Origin: Salinispira pacifica
GTDB taxonomy: Bacteria; Spirochaetota; Spirochaetia; DSM-27196; Salinispiraceae
Direction: 5' to 3'
DNA length: 64,000 bases
Assembly (NCBI RefSeq): GCF_000507245.1
Contig: NC_023035.1
Location: 248,001 to 312,000 of the forward strand
Positions 31,985-41,210 of the stretch are shown here, piece after piece. The notes beneath the pieces are model-generated. The model was given only the letters and a program-made list of their open reading frames with translations. It was not told where the DNA came from and ran no database searches. Numbering within the stretch: position 1 is the stretch's first letter; the number at the start of each line of letters is the position of its first letter. Made by a program: the position numbers and the translations under genes.

Positions 31985-33391
31985 ATGAGTATGAACGGGA
32001 TGATGCAGGACGACCGGATTGCCGCTTTGGCAACTCCTTTGGGAGAAAGCGCACTTGCGGTGATCAGAACAAGCGGTGAGGGTACGCTCCAGGCTTTGAG
32101 CAGGGGATTTTCCCGGCCCGGGACGCTGCAGGAGGCTCCGGGAAACACGATTATCTACGGCTGGCTCCAGTATGATGAATCGCGGCGGGTGGATGAAGTG
32201 ACGGTTGCCGTTTTCCGTGCTCCCCGGAGCTATACCGGAGAGGAGAGTGCGGAAATTTACTGTCACGGCAGTATTCCCGGCATCCAGAAGATCATGGAAC
32301 TTCTGTTCACTCTCGGGTTCCGTCAGGCCGAACCCGGAGAATTCAGTCTCAGAGCATTCATTAACGGCAAGATGGATCTTACCCGTGCAGAAGCTGTTCA
32401 TGAAATAGTCAGGTCACAGAGCCGGAAAGCCCAGAGCCTGGCTCTGAACAGGCTTTCCGGAAGAGTCTTTGAAGAGATTGACCGGGTGAAAAGCCGGCTG
32501 GTGGATATTATGGCTGCGGTAAGCGTTCAGCTGGATTATCCAGACGATGAGCTCCCCGGAGAGGATGATGACAGCGGCTACGTACGTTCGCTGATTCCCA
32601 TGGATACGGTACAGGATGCGGTATCGGGGCTCGAGCGTCTGGTCAGCAGCTACCGCAGCGGAAGGCTGTATCAGCAGGGGGCCAGGGTTGCCCTGGCCGG
32701 GCAAACCAATGCGGGAAAATCCAGCATGTTTAATCTTTTTCTGAAGGAAGACCGCTCAATTGTATCCAACATCCACGGAACCACCCGGGATTATATCCAG
32801 GCTCCGGTGGTGCTGGACGGCATTCCCCTCTCACTATACGATACTGCCGGGCTGCGGGAAGTGGATGAAATTATTGAAAAGGAAGGTATCCGCAGAAGCG
32901 GTCAGGTGATTGAAAATTCCAGCGTCATCCTGTATCTTGTTGACGGTACTAATTCCGACAAATCCGCTCATGCTTTTGATGAAAAGCAGCTGGAAAGAAT
33001 CGGTGAATTGAATCTTCCCTGTGTGAAAATCTGGACCAAAACCGATCTTCCCCAATGCGCCCCGGCACCCAAGGGCTTTCTTCCCCTCTCCATGATCAGC
33101 GGTGAAGGGTTTGACCGGGTGCAGCAGGCAATGATGGAGGCTCTCCTTCAGGGCGAGCGCCTTGCCGGTGACGGCGATCTGGTAATCGACTCCCTTCGCC
33201 AGAAACAGCTGATAGATGACGCCCTGGACGGGCTTCAGCAGGCTTTGACCAGCATGGAGGGCGATCAGCCCCTGGATATTATTGCCATGGATCTTCAGCG
33301 ATCCATCAGATCTCTGGGGGAAATTACCGGGGAGGTCAGTTCGGAGGATATCCTGGACAGGGTGTTCTCGGGATTCTGTGTTGGGAAATGA
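31985..33391 (+). CDS. mnmE: tRNA modification GTPase MnmE
   Basis: A 468-residue GTPase that, with MnmG, installs carboxymethylaminomethyl (or aminomethyl) groups on U34 of certain tRNAs. Domains in order are an N-terminal folate-binding domain (1-120; ALATPLGESALAVIRTSG), a helical domain, and an inserted G domain at about 225-375 with P-loop GQTNAGKSS, switch HGTTRDYI, DTAGL and the NKxD-position variant TKTD. The C-terminal FCVGK carries the catalytic cysteine. mnmG and rsmG follow, a common bacterial order. The start is one of several closely spaced ATGs; 31985 fits the promoter. Confidence 0.95.
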   Translation: MSMNGMMQDDRIAALATPLGESALAVIRTSGEGTLQALSRGFSRPGTLQEAPGNTIIYGWLQYDESRRVDEVTVAVFRAPRSYTGEESAEIYCHGSIPGIQKIMELLFTLGFRQAEPGEFSLRAFINGKMDLTRAEAVHEIVRSQSRKAQSLALNRLSGRVFEEIDRVKSRLVDIMAAVSVQLDYPDDELPGEDDDSGYVRSLIPMDTVQDAVSGLERLVSSYRSGRLYQQGARVALAGQTNAGKSSMFNLFLKEDRSIVSNIHGTTRDYIQAPVVLDGIPLSLYDTAGLREVDEIIEKEGIRRSGQVIENSSVILYLVDGTNSDKSAHAFDEKQLERIGELNLPCVKIWTKTDLPQCAPAPKGFLPLSMISGEGFDRVQQAMMEALLQGERLAGDGDLVIDSLRQKQLIDDALDGLQQALTSMEGDQPLDIIAMDLQRSIRSLGEITGEVSSEDILDRVFSGFCVGK

Positions 33392-33430
33392 TACGGAAAA
33401 ATGACGCGGGAAAACGATACGAAAAAATGA
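33390..33430 (+). repeat. 15-bp direct repeat after mnmE
   Basis: GATACG(G/A)AAAAATGA occurs at 33390-33404, overlapping the mnmE stop, and again at 33416-33430. It is a short local duplication in the 87-bp mnmE-mnmG gap. No role is evident. Confidence 0.45.
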
Positions 33431-33478
33431 TACAGGCGGCTGACAGGGCGGAACAGGCTCTGAAGTAAGAGGTAATAC

Positions 33479-35410
33479 ATGGATTTTGATGTAATAGTAG
33501 TAGGCGGTGGACATGCGGGCATAGAAGCAAGTCTGGTTCCGGCCAGACTGGGGTTTCAGACTCTCATGATCACCCAGAATCTGGATACAATAGGTAAACT
33601 CTCCTGTAATCCCGCGGTAGGCGGTCTTGCCAAGGGCAATATGGTCCGGGAAATTGATGCTCTGGGCGGTGAGATGGGACGCCTCATCGATAAAACCATG
33701 ATCCAGTACCGGGTTCTGAATCGCCGGAAAGGGCCCTCGGTGCAGGCTCCCCGGGCACAGGCTGACAAGATGCGTTATCAGGTGGAGGCCAAAAAAACCC
33801 TCGAGCTGCAGGAAAACCTGGAAATTTTCATGGATACCGTTGTTGACCTGATCTATGAGGGAGATTCCCCGGAGATTCGAGGTGTGGTCACCGAGCGTGG
33901 ACGACGCATTACTGCCGAAAAGGTGGTGCTTACAACCGGAACATTTTTGAACGGGAAAATCTACATCGGCGAGTTCAACATGGATTCGGGACGGATCGGC
34001 GAACCCAACGCCCGCGGGCTGGAAAGGCCTCTGAAGGAACTGGGGTTCCGGATGGGCCGGATGAAGACCGGCACCCCTGCCAGGGTGCACAAGGACAGTC
34101 TGGATCTGGAAAAAATGGACGTTCAGTTCGGGGACGATGAAATGCTCTCTTTCTCCTTTTCCGGAGATGATGTTGGACGTCCCAACGAGCCCTGCTATAT
34201 CACCTTCACCAGCGATGAAACTCATCGGATTATCAATGAAAACATGCACCGCTCGCCCCTCTTTTCCGGAGCAATTGAGGGAATCGGTCCCAGGTACTGT
34301 CCATCCATTGAAGACAAGGTGGTGAAATTTCCCCAGCGGAACAGGCATCAGATTTTTGTGGAGCCCGAAGGGATTGAAACCAAGGAGATGTATCTTAACG
34401 GAATATCATCATCCCTGCCGGAGGATGTTCAGGAAAAATTTATCCACAGCATACCCGGCCTGGAGAATGCGGTAATTATGAGGCCCGGATATGCCGTGGA
34501 ATATGATTACATCGATCCCAGTCAGCTCTTTCCCACCCTTGAAGCCAAACTTTGCAAAGGTCTCTACATTGCAGGTCAGACCAACGGGACCAGCGGATAT
34601 GAGGAAGCTGCGGCCCAGGGGCTGATAGCAGGTATCAATGCCTCCTTGAGCATTCAGGGCAGAGAGCAGCTGATTCTTTCACGGGCGGAGGCATATATCG
34701 GGGTTCTCATTGACGATTTGGTTACGTTGGGAACCAAAGAGCCCTACCGGATGTTCACCTCCCGGGCGGAGCACCGCATCAGCCTCCGGCACGATTCATC
34801 AGATATGCGGCTCTATAAAATCGGCTGGGAAATAGGTCTTCATGACCGTGCCCGCTGGGAAAGTTTCCTGGAGAAGCAAAAGGGGCTGGAGGAGATCAAG
34901 GAGCTTCTTGCGGGCAGACGGCTGTCGGAGAAGGAGCTGGATACCGCAATGGCAGTTCTGGGTGACAGCCGCCAGCATGTGGACCGGCTTCCGGGTAAAA
35001 CATTTATGCAGATGCTGAAAAATCCGGCCACATCCATTGAGGATCTTGTAAAGATTGATCCAAAGCTTCTGGAAAACCGCCCCATTGACTGGATTCGCCA
35101 GGTTGAAATAGATATTAAGTACGAGGGCTATGTGGCACGGCAGGAAGAGCAGATTCTGCGCTTCAACAAGATGGAACAGCTGAAGATTCCGGCGGATTTT
35201 GATTATGACGAAGTTATGGGGCTTTCCAATGAGGCCAGGGAAAAATTCAGGGAGGTGAAGCCTCTTTCCATCGGGCAGGCCGGCAGGATCAGCGGGGTGA
35301 GAAACTCCGATATCGCCATCCTCATGGTTGCGGTGGCCCGCAGGCCGGGTCAGACCTCCCAGCAAAAGGCTTTGAGCCGGGAACTGCTGAACGGCAGCAA
35401 GATCGATTAA
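33479..35410 (+). CDS. mnmG: tRNA uridine-5-carboxymethylaminomethyl synthesis protein MnmG
   Basis: A 643-residue FAD enzyme, partner of MnmE in modifying wobble U34 of tRNAs. The dinucleotide-binding [14 protein letters not shown] is at the N-terminus. Two GidA signatures are clear: [15 protein letters not shown] (with catalytic Cys) and [15 protein letters not shown]-type, plus [17 protein letters not shown]. The C-terminal helical region ends [24 protein letters not shown] precedes the ATG. The TAA overlaps the rsmG ATG by one base, so the two are translationally coupled. Confidence 0.96.
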   Translation: MDFDVIVVGGGHAGIEASLVPARLGFQTLMITQNLDTIGKLSCNPAVGGLAKGNMVREIDALGGEMGRLIDKTMIQYRVLNRRKGPSVQAPRAQADKMRYQVEAKKTLELQENLEIFMDTVVDLIYEGDSPEIRGVVTERGRRITAEKVVLTTGTFLNGKIYIGEFNMDSGRIGEPNARGLERPLKELGFRMGRMKTGTPARVHKDSLDLEKMDVQFGDDEMLSFSFSGDDVGRPNEPCYITFTSDETHRIINENMHRSPLFSGAIEGIGPRYCPSIEDKVVKFPQRNRHQIFVEPEGIETKEMYLNGISSSLPEDVQEKFIHSIPGLENAVIMRPGYAVEYDYIDPSQLFPTLEAKLCKGLYIAGQTNGTSGYEEAAAQGLIAGINASLSIQGREQLILSRAEAYIGVLIDDLVTLGTKEPYRMFTSRAEHRISLRHDSSDMRLYKIGWEIGLHDRARWESFLEKQKGLEEIKELLAGRRLSEKELDTAMAVLGDSRQHVDRLPGKTFMQMLKNPATSIEDLVKIDPKLLENRPIDWIRQVEIDIKYEGYVARQEEQILRFNKMEQLKIPADFDYDEVMGLSNEAREKFREVKPLSIGQAGRISGVRNSDIAILMVAVARRPGQTSQQKALSRELLNGSKID

Positions 35411-36180
35411 TGACCGAAGTTAACCGTCAGCTTCTATACAGCGGACTTGAACAGTGCACGCCATCCTATCCCCCGGGCGGGGCCTCCTATCCAGCGGGTG
35501 AACCCCGCCGCTCCGAGGCCTCCGGTCTTGGGGGTTTTGCAGAGGATCTTGTACGTTACATTGATGAAATACTGCTCTGGAACCCCCGACTGGGCCTGAT
35601 TGAAGGGGATGAACGGGATATTGTAATCCGGCATGTGCTGGATTCCGCCGCAGGGCTGCCTGTTATGTCCGCCTGCATTGCCGGTATCAGTTCACAGATG
35701 GGGCGGGAACAGCCCAACACTCTGCATCTGGCGGATTTGGGCAGCGGTTCCGGTATGCCCGGGCTGGTGATTGCACTCTGGGCCAAACACTTCCTCCTGC
35801 CGGAGGAGGGTGCTCCGCAACTTGCCGTTCATCTGGTGGAAAAACAGCAGCGCAGATGCGGTTTTCTGAAGAATGCGGTGGCCCTCCTGGGCCTGAAAGA
35901 GGGGGTGCGGATCCGGCAGATGAACAGCAAAGACCTTCAACCCGGGTTTCATGTGGTGACTTCCAGGGCCTATACGGCAGTTGATCCCGAAGAGCTGAGG
36001 TTCCAGCAATCTCTTTTGGCCGCACCGGGGGCGATTCTTGCCTACAAGGGGCGGAGGGAAAACCTGGTGAGGGATCTTGGAACGGATCTGGCGGAGAAAC
36101 TGCAGATCCTTCCGGTTTCAGCCCGGGAGCCGGGGGCAAAGAAGCCGGTGCACCGGATGAAGCGCTTATCCAATTGTTGA
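35410..36180 (+). CDS. rsmG: 16S rRNA m7G527 methyltransferase RsmG, C-terminus out of frame
   Basis: RsmG methylates G527 of 16S rRNA using S-adenosylmethionine. The SAM-binding core is present (HLADLGSGSGMPGLVIAL, VHLVEKQQRRCGFLKNAVAL, VVTSRAYTAVDPEELRF). The N-terminus carries an unusual 30-residue Pro/Gly-rich insert (PPGGASYPAGEP). After AREPGAKKP the frame drifts to a stop at 36180. Reading one base back gives the family-typical MEVPGLDGQRHMLIA and a stop at 36300-36302. One extra G in the G5 run at 36132-36136 restores the full protein. This is a sequencing error, a real mutation or programmed frameshifting; see findings. Confidence 0.85.
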   Translation: MTEVNRQLLYSGLEQCTPSYPPGGASYPAGEPRRSEASGLGGFAEDLVRYIDEILLWNPRLGLIEGDERDIVIRHVLDSAAGLPVMSACIAGISSQMGREQPNTLHLADLGSGSGMPGLVIALWAKHFLLPEEGAPQLAVHLVEKQQRRCGFLKNAVALLGLKEGVRIRQMNSKDLQPGFHVVTSRAYTAVDPEELRFQQSLLAAPGAILAYKGRRENLVRDLGTDLAEKLQILPVSAREPGAKKPVHRMKRLSNC

Positions 36181-36340
36181 GAGGAAGCGGAGAGATTGCT
36201 GCAATGCCCATGGAAGTTCCCGGGCTGGATGGCCAGCGGCATATGCTGATTGCCTGTTCGTCTCCCGCTGCCGACGATGAAGCTTCGGCGGCGGATGAGT
36301 AACCTCCGGAAGCGGATGACCAAGCCGTGTCTCTCTTTGG

Positions 36341-36369
36341 GGATGTAATCCGCTACGCACATTACATCC
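36341..36369. repeat. hairpin between convergent rsmG and TPR genes
   Basis: GGATGTAAT (36341-36349) and ATTACATCC (36361-36369) are perfect 9-bp arms without a clear U-run. They lie in the convergent gap and may slow transcription from either side. Confidence 0.4.
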
Positions 36370-36383
36370 GGCCGGGTACTTGG

Positions 36384-37754
36384 TTACATTCGGGTTTTCC
36401 GGGAGAGGCGCTGCATGGATTTCAGCAGGCCAGGTTTATCAACCAGGTCAATGAACCGGGCTTCCACAAAGCTCTGAGCGGTTTCCGAAAAGCTTCCTGC
36501 GCAAATGCAGAAGCCCCGGCCCGCCTTGGTTTCCTTGATCCTTGAGTGGAGATCCCGCAATACAAATTCACCAACCACTCCGGTGGTGCGTACAAAGCGA
36601 AAAAGAACAATATCCGCCCAGGTGCTGGTTTCCACTTCTGCCAGAATGTCAGCATACTCGCCTTTGCGCACCTGAATATCGGTGATCTTGGTGTTGGCAT
36701 TTCTGAAAAACATGGCTGACAGTCTGCGGCAGAGGGCAACGAAGTCGGCGTCGTTGGCCATCAAATACGTCTGAAGATGTTCATTCTGGGAGAGTTCACT
36801 GCTTCGCTTGATCTGGGCCGCCACATCCTTGTAATCCGGGTTCGCCTTGTAAATATCCTGAAGATGAGCCAGAGCGTCGCTCACCAGCTGCTGTTTCATT
36901 AATGCCGCTGCCAGCCGGTATTTCAGTTCAAGGCGGAGCTCCGGCTTGATTTTTTCATGCCGCAGCCCGATCTCAAAGTCCATCTGGGCTTTATCAAGCT
37001 GTTCCATTTTCAGATGAATGCTTCCGGCCATAATTGCGGCATGGGGACCGAAAACAGGATCGGGACGCAACTGTTCAAAAATCTTCACCGATTTATCGCT
37101 CTGACCCAGCTCATAATATCCCTGGGCCAGGAAATAGAGGGATTCCTTTTCATCGGGCCGTTCGGTGACCACGGTTCTGAGTTTGGTTACCGAATCGTTG
37201 AGGCGCTTCAGGCGGAACAGCGAGAGCCCCAGATATTTATTGCTGTCCAGATGTTCGGGATTGGTTTTTACCGCATTATTCAGATATCCTGCGGATTTTT
37301 CGTAGTTTTTCCGTTTATATTCGATTACACCCAGGTGGTAGTTGATCTCAAAGAGCTCCGAATCGAAGGTTCTTGCCAGAAGCAGCCCCTTGTAGGCCTC
37401 TTCCATCATGCCAAGATGGTATGCCGACAGGGCGTAGCGCAGATTGACGGTTTTCTCATCAATTTCAGGGTGGCTGCTGGCCATCTCGATCAACATGGCA
37501 TATGAGCGGTGGGCTTTTTCCCATTCCTGATCATTGAAATAAATATCCGCAATGGTTGAAAGAGCTTCATGATCCTTGGGGTTCGATGCCAGCCGCTTGT
37601 TTGCTTCACGGATTTGCTGGTCCCGGTTCTTGGTCTTTTTCTTTTTTGCAGGTTTTTCTTCCCCGTCACCTCCGGTACGGGTGAATATCATCACCGCAAC
37701 CAGGCTGAGAAGAAGGACCGCAATTCCGGCAATGAGCAGGGGAAAGAGGTTCAT
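36384..37754 (-). CDS. membrane-anchored TPR protein with restriction-endonuclease-like C-terminal domain
   Basis: 456 residues. One N-terminal transmembrane helix (LLIAGIAVLLLSLVAVMIF) is followed by a lysine-rich stretch (KPAKKKKTK) and roughly seven TPR units at about 45-330. The C-terminal 110 residues (FFRNANTKITDIQVRKGEYA, GFCICAGSFSETAQSFVEAR, FIDLVDKPGLLKSM) resemble the Mrr-type restriction-endonuclease fold, including the final FIxLID-like strand. The usual QxK catalytic strand reads VLFRFVR, so it is probably not a nuclease. The orientation places TPRs in the cytosol. The start is leaderless with a TTGACA promoter. Function is unknown. Confidence 0.7.
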   Translation of the reverse strand: MNLFPLLIAGIAVLLLSLVAVMIFTRTGGDGEEKPAKKKKTKNRDQQIREANKRLASNPKDHEALSTIADIYFNDQEWEKAHRSYAMLIEMASSHPEIDEKTVNLRYALSAYHLGMMEEAYKGLLLARTFDSELFEINYHLGVIEYKRKNYEKSAGYLNNAVKTNPEHLDSNKYLGLSLFRLKRLNDSVTKLRTVVTERPDEKESLYFLAQGYYELGQSDKSVKIFEQLRPDPVFGPHAAIMAGSIHLKMEQLDKAQMDFEIGLRHEKIKPELRLELKYRLAAALMKQQLVSDALAHLQDIYKANPDYKDVAAQIKRSSELSQNEHLQTYLMANDADFVALCRRLSAMFFRNANTKITDIQVRKGEYADILAEVETSTWADIVLFRFVRTTGVVGEFVLRDLHSRIKETKAGRGFCICAGSFSETAQSFVEARFIDLVDKPGLLKSMQRLSRKTRM

Positions 37755-37760
37755 GTGTTC

Positions 37761-37790
37761 ATTATTCTGTAGAGACGCAATACTTGTCAA
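37761..37790 (-). promoter_or_regulatory. TPR-gene promoter, leaderless geometry
   Basis: On the minus strand, consensus TTGACA (37790-37785), an 18-bp spacer and AATAAT (37766-37761) end 6 nt before the ATG at 37754. Its -35 box shares five base pairs with the divergent promoter's -35 box. Confidence 0.6.
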
Positions 37791-37812
37791 GAAAAGCCAA
37801 CAAACATACAAT
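37784..37812 (+). promoter_or_regulatory. promoter of the DnaK-like membrane protein gene
   Basis: TTGTCA (37784-37789), 17 bp and TACAAT (37807-37812) predict a start near 37819 and a 19-nt leader with AGGGGG. The -35 coincides with that of the divergent TPR gene, so polymerase can engage only one at a time. Confidence 0.6.
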
Positions 37813-37837
37813 ATGTACTGTCTACCAGGGGGCAGAT

Positions 37838-38653
37838 ATGATAGGTATCCGACTTGCGGACGGCACATATTATCCGGTGCTGGATGAATCCAGTCATTCA
37901 CGGAAACGCTTTGTTCTCACGCCGGCACATGAAAATCAGCATTCGGTGCATGTGCTTTTTTACCATGCGGAAGATGGTTCATTTTCCAATCCCCGGCCCA
38001 TCGGCAGGTTGGATCTCGACCAGCTTGCGCCTGCGGAATCGGTGAATGAGCAGGAGATATCCATAGCCATTAACGCCCAGCCCGATGGAAAGCTGAATAT
38101 TACCGCCCGGGATGAAAAAGGCGGAACCACCAGAGAGATAATTCTGGACAGCATTCCTGATGAGGAAAATATGTTCAGCGATGAGGAATTTCATCCTGAT
38201 GATGATATTTCACTCCCCGAACCCGGTGATTTTATCGGAGATAAGGAAGATATGGAGGCGCTGCACCGGGAGGCCGCAGCCCACGGGGGAGTGCTTGAAG
38301 CCCCGGTCCCGGATAATGGTCCTCAGGAATCTTCTTTTGATGAAATGGATGATATGTTTCAGGAGGAGGACGGGTATGAAGGAGGGGACGAATATCCGGA
38401 ATCAGATGAGGAATTCGATGCGGAAAGCCATTTCGTGGAAACCAGAAAGGGTATCCGTACGGGAGTTCTTGCGGCACTGGTTCTCATATTCACTGCCGCC
38501 CTTATAGGATTGAGTTTTCTCATTTTCAGCCTGATGAAGGGTGAACCTGTGCCTCCCCTTGAAGCAGATGCGGACGACCTGAACGGGAGAGTTGTAAGAA
38601 TGGTACAGACTGACCGGCGGGATTTCGCCGTAAGGACTGACGGCAGCCTGTGA
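37838..38653 (+). CDS. single-pass membrane protein with DnaK substrate-domain-like N-terminus
   Basis: 271 residues. Residues 1-110 resemble the beta-sandwich substrate-binding domain of DnaK/Hsp70 (YPVLDESSHSRKRFVLTPAH, SVHVLFYHAEDG, IGRLDLDQL, ISIAINAQPDGKLNITARDE) without an ATPase domain. A long acidic linker (about 115-215) leads to one transmembrane helix (about 220-243, GVLAALVLIFTAALIGLSFL) and a short outside tail. It may tether unfolded clients or signal at the membrane; that is speculative. AGGGGG lies 5 nt before the ATG. The next gene follows closely or overlaps, suggesting co-expression with a lytic transglycosylase. Confidence 0.6.
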   Translation: MIGIRLADGTYYPVLDESSHSRKRFVLTPAHENQHSVHVLFYHAEDGSFSNPRPIGRLDLDQLAPAESVNEQEISIAINAQPDGKLNITARDEKGGTTREIILDSIPDEENMFSDEEFHPDDDISLPEPGDFIGDKEDMEALHREAAAHGGVLEAPVPDNGPQESSFDEMDDMFQEEDGYEGGDEYPESDEEFDAESHFVETRKGIRTGVLAALVLIFTAALIGLSFLIFSLMKGEPVPPLEADADDLNGRVVRMVQTDRRDFAVRTDGSL

Positions 38654-38715
38654 ACCATCCATGTAAAAAAACCTGTTCATACGGCCGTTTGACCTCATCC
38701 CGAGGTTCCAGCCGA

Positions 38716-41193
38716 ATGGGGGAAAGGCTGGGGCTGTTTTTTTCAGTGATGCCTGTGTTTCTCCTTATTTTGTCATGCAGTTCTCCCTCCACGATGTGGG
38801 GTATGGATGCCGAGGAGTTTTCCCGACAGCTCCACATCCGGGGACCCGGAATGCTGGACGGTCTCAGTCTTGAACCCGATGATCTGCGATCTGCGGCATT
38901 CAGCTCCTCAGGAGCAGGCTGGTATCTGGGAAGGCTGTTCCAGGAAGCGGGGAAGGAGGATGCGGCTCAGATGCTGTATCTTCTGGAGTGGGAGAAGGGC
39001 GAACCGCCCTATGCATTTCCCGCCCTCCGTTCGCTGTTTGAGCTGCTTCTTCAGAGAGCCGAATACAGGGAAATTGTACAGATCAGCGACGGTCTGCTTC
39101 GCAGGAATCCTCCATCTCCGCTTGAATTCGGATGGATCTACACTCACCGCTACGAGAGTCTCATTGGACTGGAGCGTCCCCGCCAGGCTGCGAGCGAACT
39201 GAATGCATTGCTTCCGGATATCAGTGCCGCACCCCATAGCTTTCTCTACTACAAGAGCGTACTGGCCGCCCTCACCGCCGATTATACCGATCTGGAAGAG
39301 CTGCTCACCCCCTATATATTTGTATCCGATGCCCGTCTGGGCCACGGCCGGATTCTTGAAATCCTGGAAGAACGCTTTCCCCTCCGGGGTGTACCGGCGT
39401 CAATTGAACCCGTGCTCAGGGCCAAAACTCTTGCCCTCCGGGGAGATGCCCGGGAAGCGCTGGATATACTGAGTCCTCTGCTTCAGGAGAAGGGTGACCT
39501 GGTTCTCCGCTACGGTATGGAGAGGCCTGGGGAAGGGATTATAGCTGATTACTTCTCCGCTGCCCTGAACCTTGCCGGTTCCTCATCCGGCCGACCCGAT
39601 CCCGGTGACAATGAAGCCCTCGCAACCGTCCTTCAGGTACTGGAAGATACGACCTCCCGGCTCTCACAACAGGCCGGAGCTCCGGCGGCGGGAAACTTCC
39701 GCGCCCAGGAAATGCTCCTGCTCTACGGTGAATACCGAGGCCGTATTCTTTTGGAGCTGGGACGGGCAGAGGAGGCTTCTGCGGTGCTTGAGCCTCTCTT
39801 TTTTCATGCCAGGGACCTGTATTCCGCAGCCCGTTCTCTCTCAAGGGAGCCATCGGGCGGTTTCCGGGAGCAGGATCCGGTTCTCCGCTTTTCGCTGCTC
39901 AGGGAGCGGCTGTTATGGCGCTGGCTGGACAGCCTGCAGCAGCAGCCGGAAGTGGGTGTGGATGATTTGGTGCGGCCCTGGAGCTGGGTACGGCATGATG
40001 AATATTTTTTCGATATCGGAGATGAATATATCAGCAGCCTGCTTCAACAGGAGAAGTGGGACAGGGTTAACTCCCTGCTGAACATTCTTCCCCGGGGACT
40101 GCAGCTGCGCTACGGTATCCCGGGGTTGTCGGTGCTGGAGCACACAGCAGACAGGGGTCGCTACCGCGCTTCGCCGTCAGCCGTGCGGGACCGTATTTCC
40201 CAGATGGCCCACGACTCCTCCATGCCGGTGTACAGTGTTTTGATCTCAGAACTGGTCATCGCCAGAGATGAATCACCTGGCGGCATGCAGCAGGGTTCCC
40301 GGGTAGCTGAGGAGCTTAGCAGCGGGAGAGTGATCAGGCATCTCTTTCCCATTACCAGAAGCATTCCCTATGAGGTGAGTGATGCCCGGCCCGCTGAACT
40401 GGACGCCCGGGAACATGCAGAAATATCCGAGATTTTCCGAGGGTTCCTCCGTTTCGGAATGTACCGGGATGCCGCAGGGTATCTTTCCCGGGCGGAACCC
40501 GGTTTTGAACCGGACCGGGAGATGGTAGTGAAGGGGGTTCGTTCGGCCTATAGCAGCGGTAAATGGTACCAGGGCATGCTGCTTCTGGAGACCGCTCTCA
40601 ACCGAAGCGTAATGTACTCCCATGGCCTCCAGGGCTGGGTATCCGCCGCCGGAGATGAAGAAGAGCTGCTGAAGCTTCTGTTTCCCCTGAGTTTCCCCCG
40701 GGATGTGAAAATGTCCGCCGGCGAAAACATGGTGGATCCCCTTCTTCTCCAGGCCCTGATGCGGGAAGAGAGCCGTTTTAATGAAACGGCGGGCAGTCAT
40801 GCCGGGGCTCTGGGGCTGGGGCAGATTATTCCCGAAACCGGAGCAGATATTGCACGGAGAATGGGGCTTGATAGCTTTGATCTCTTTAATCCCGGGGATA
40901 ATATCAGCATGTCATCCTATTATCTGGCATATCTGCAGGGGCGCTTCTCAACAATCTGGGAAACCCTGGCAGCATACAATGCAGGACAGGGCAGGGTGGA
41001 TCGGTGGATCGATGATCTTCCGGTGGATCTCATGCCGGGATATCTTCTTCAACCTTTCATCCCCTTCGAGGAAACCAGAAATTATATCCGCAGGGTGATT
41101 GAAAGCTGGATGATCTACCGGGTATTGTATGGAAATCTTGAGCAGGAGTTTCTGGAAGAGCTGATGTTCACCAGAATCCGCCCCCTGCGCTGA
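38716..41193 (+). CDS. lytic murein transglycosylase (SLT family) lipoprotein
   Basis: About 825 residues. The lipobox LLILSC follows a short hydrophobic signal, so it is probably membrane-anchored in the periplasm. A long alpha-superhelical region comes first, similar to the U-domain of Slt70. The catalytic SLT domain is at about residues 680-800: LLQALMREESRFNETAGSHA with catalytic Glu, ALGLGQIIPETGADIARRMG, YYLAYLQG, and AAYNAGQGRVDRW. It cleaves the MurNAc-GlcNAc bond to 1,6-anhydro ends. The start is uncertain: ATG 38716 opens directly on the signal peptide, while GTG 38650 overlaps the preceding stop. uppP follows 17 bp later. Confidence 0.88.
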   Translation: MGERLGLFFSVMPVFLLILSCSSPSTMWGMDAEEFSRQLHIRGPGMLDGLSLEPDDLRSAAFSSSGAGWYLGRLFQEAGKEDAAQMLYLLEWEKGEPPYAFPALRSLFELLLQRAEYREIVQISDGLLRRNPPSPLEFGWIYTHRYESLIGLERPRQAASELNALLPDISAAPHSFLYYKSVLAALTADYTDLEELLTPYIFVSDARLGHGRILEILEERFPLRGVPASIEPVLRAKTLALRGDAREALDILSPLLQEKGDLVLRYGMERPGEGIIADYFSAALNLAGSSSGRPDPGDNEALATVLQVLEDTTSRLSQQAGAPAAGNFRAQEMLLLYGEYRGRILLELGRAEEASAVLEPLFFHARDLYSAARSLSREPSGGFREQDPVLRFSLLRERLLWRWLDSLQQQPEVGVDDLVRPWSWVRHDEYFFDIGDEYISSLLQQEKWDRVNSLLNILPRGLQLRYGIPGLSVLEHTADRGRYRASPSAVRDRISQMAHDSSMPVYSVLISELVIARDESPGGMQQGSRVAEELSSGRVIRHLFPITRSIPYEVSDARPAELDAREHAEISEIFRGFLRFGMYRDAAGYLSRAEPGFEPDREMVVKGVRSAYSSGKWYQGMLLLETALNRSVMYSHGLQGWVSAAGDEEELLKLLFPLSFPRDVKMSAGENMVDPLLLQALMREESRFNETAGSHAGALGLGQIIPETGADIARRMGLDSFDLFNPGDNISMSSYYLAYLQGRFSTIWETLAAYNAGQGRVDRWIDDLPVDLMPGYLLQPFIPFEETRNYIRRVIESWMIYRVLYGNLEQEFLEELMFTRIRPLR

Positions 41194-41210
41194 ATGTAAT
41201 TGGAGATTTT

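Noticed and set aside
35440-35530. Pro/Gly-rich insert near the RsmG N-terminus as a separate gene or frameshift
   Set aside because: The frame is continuous and family sequence resumes on both sides, so it is treated as a lineage-specific insert.
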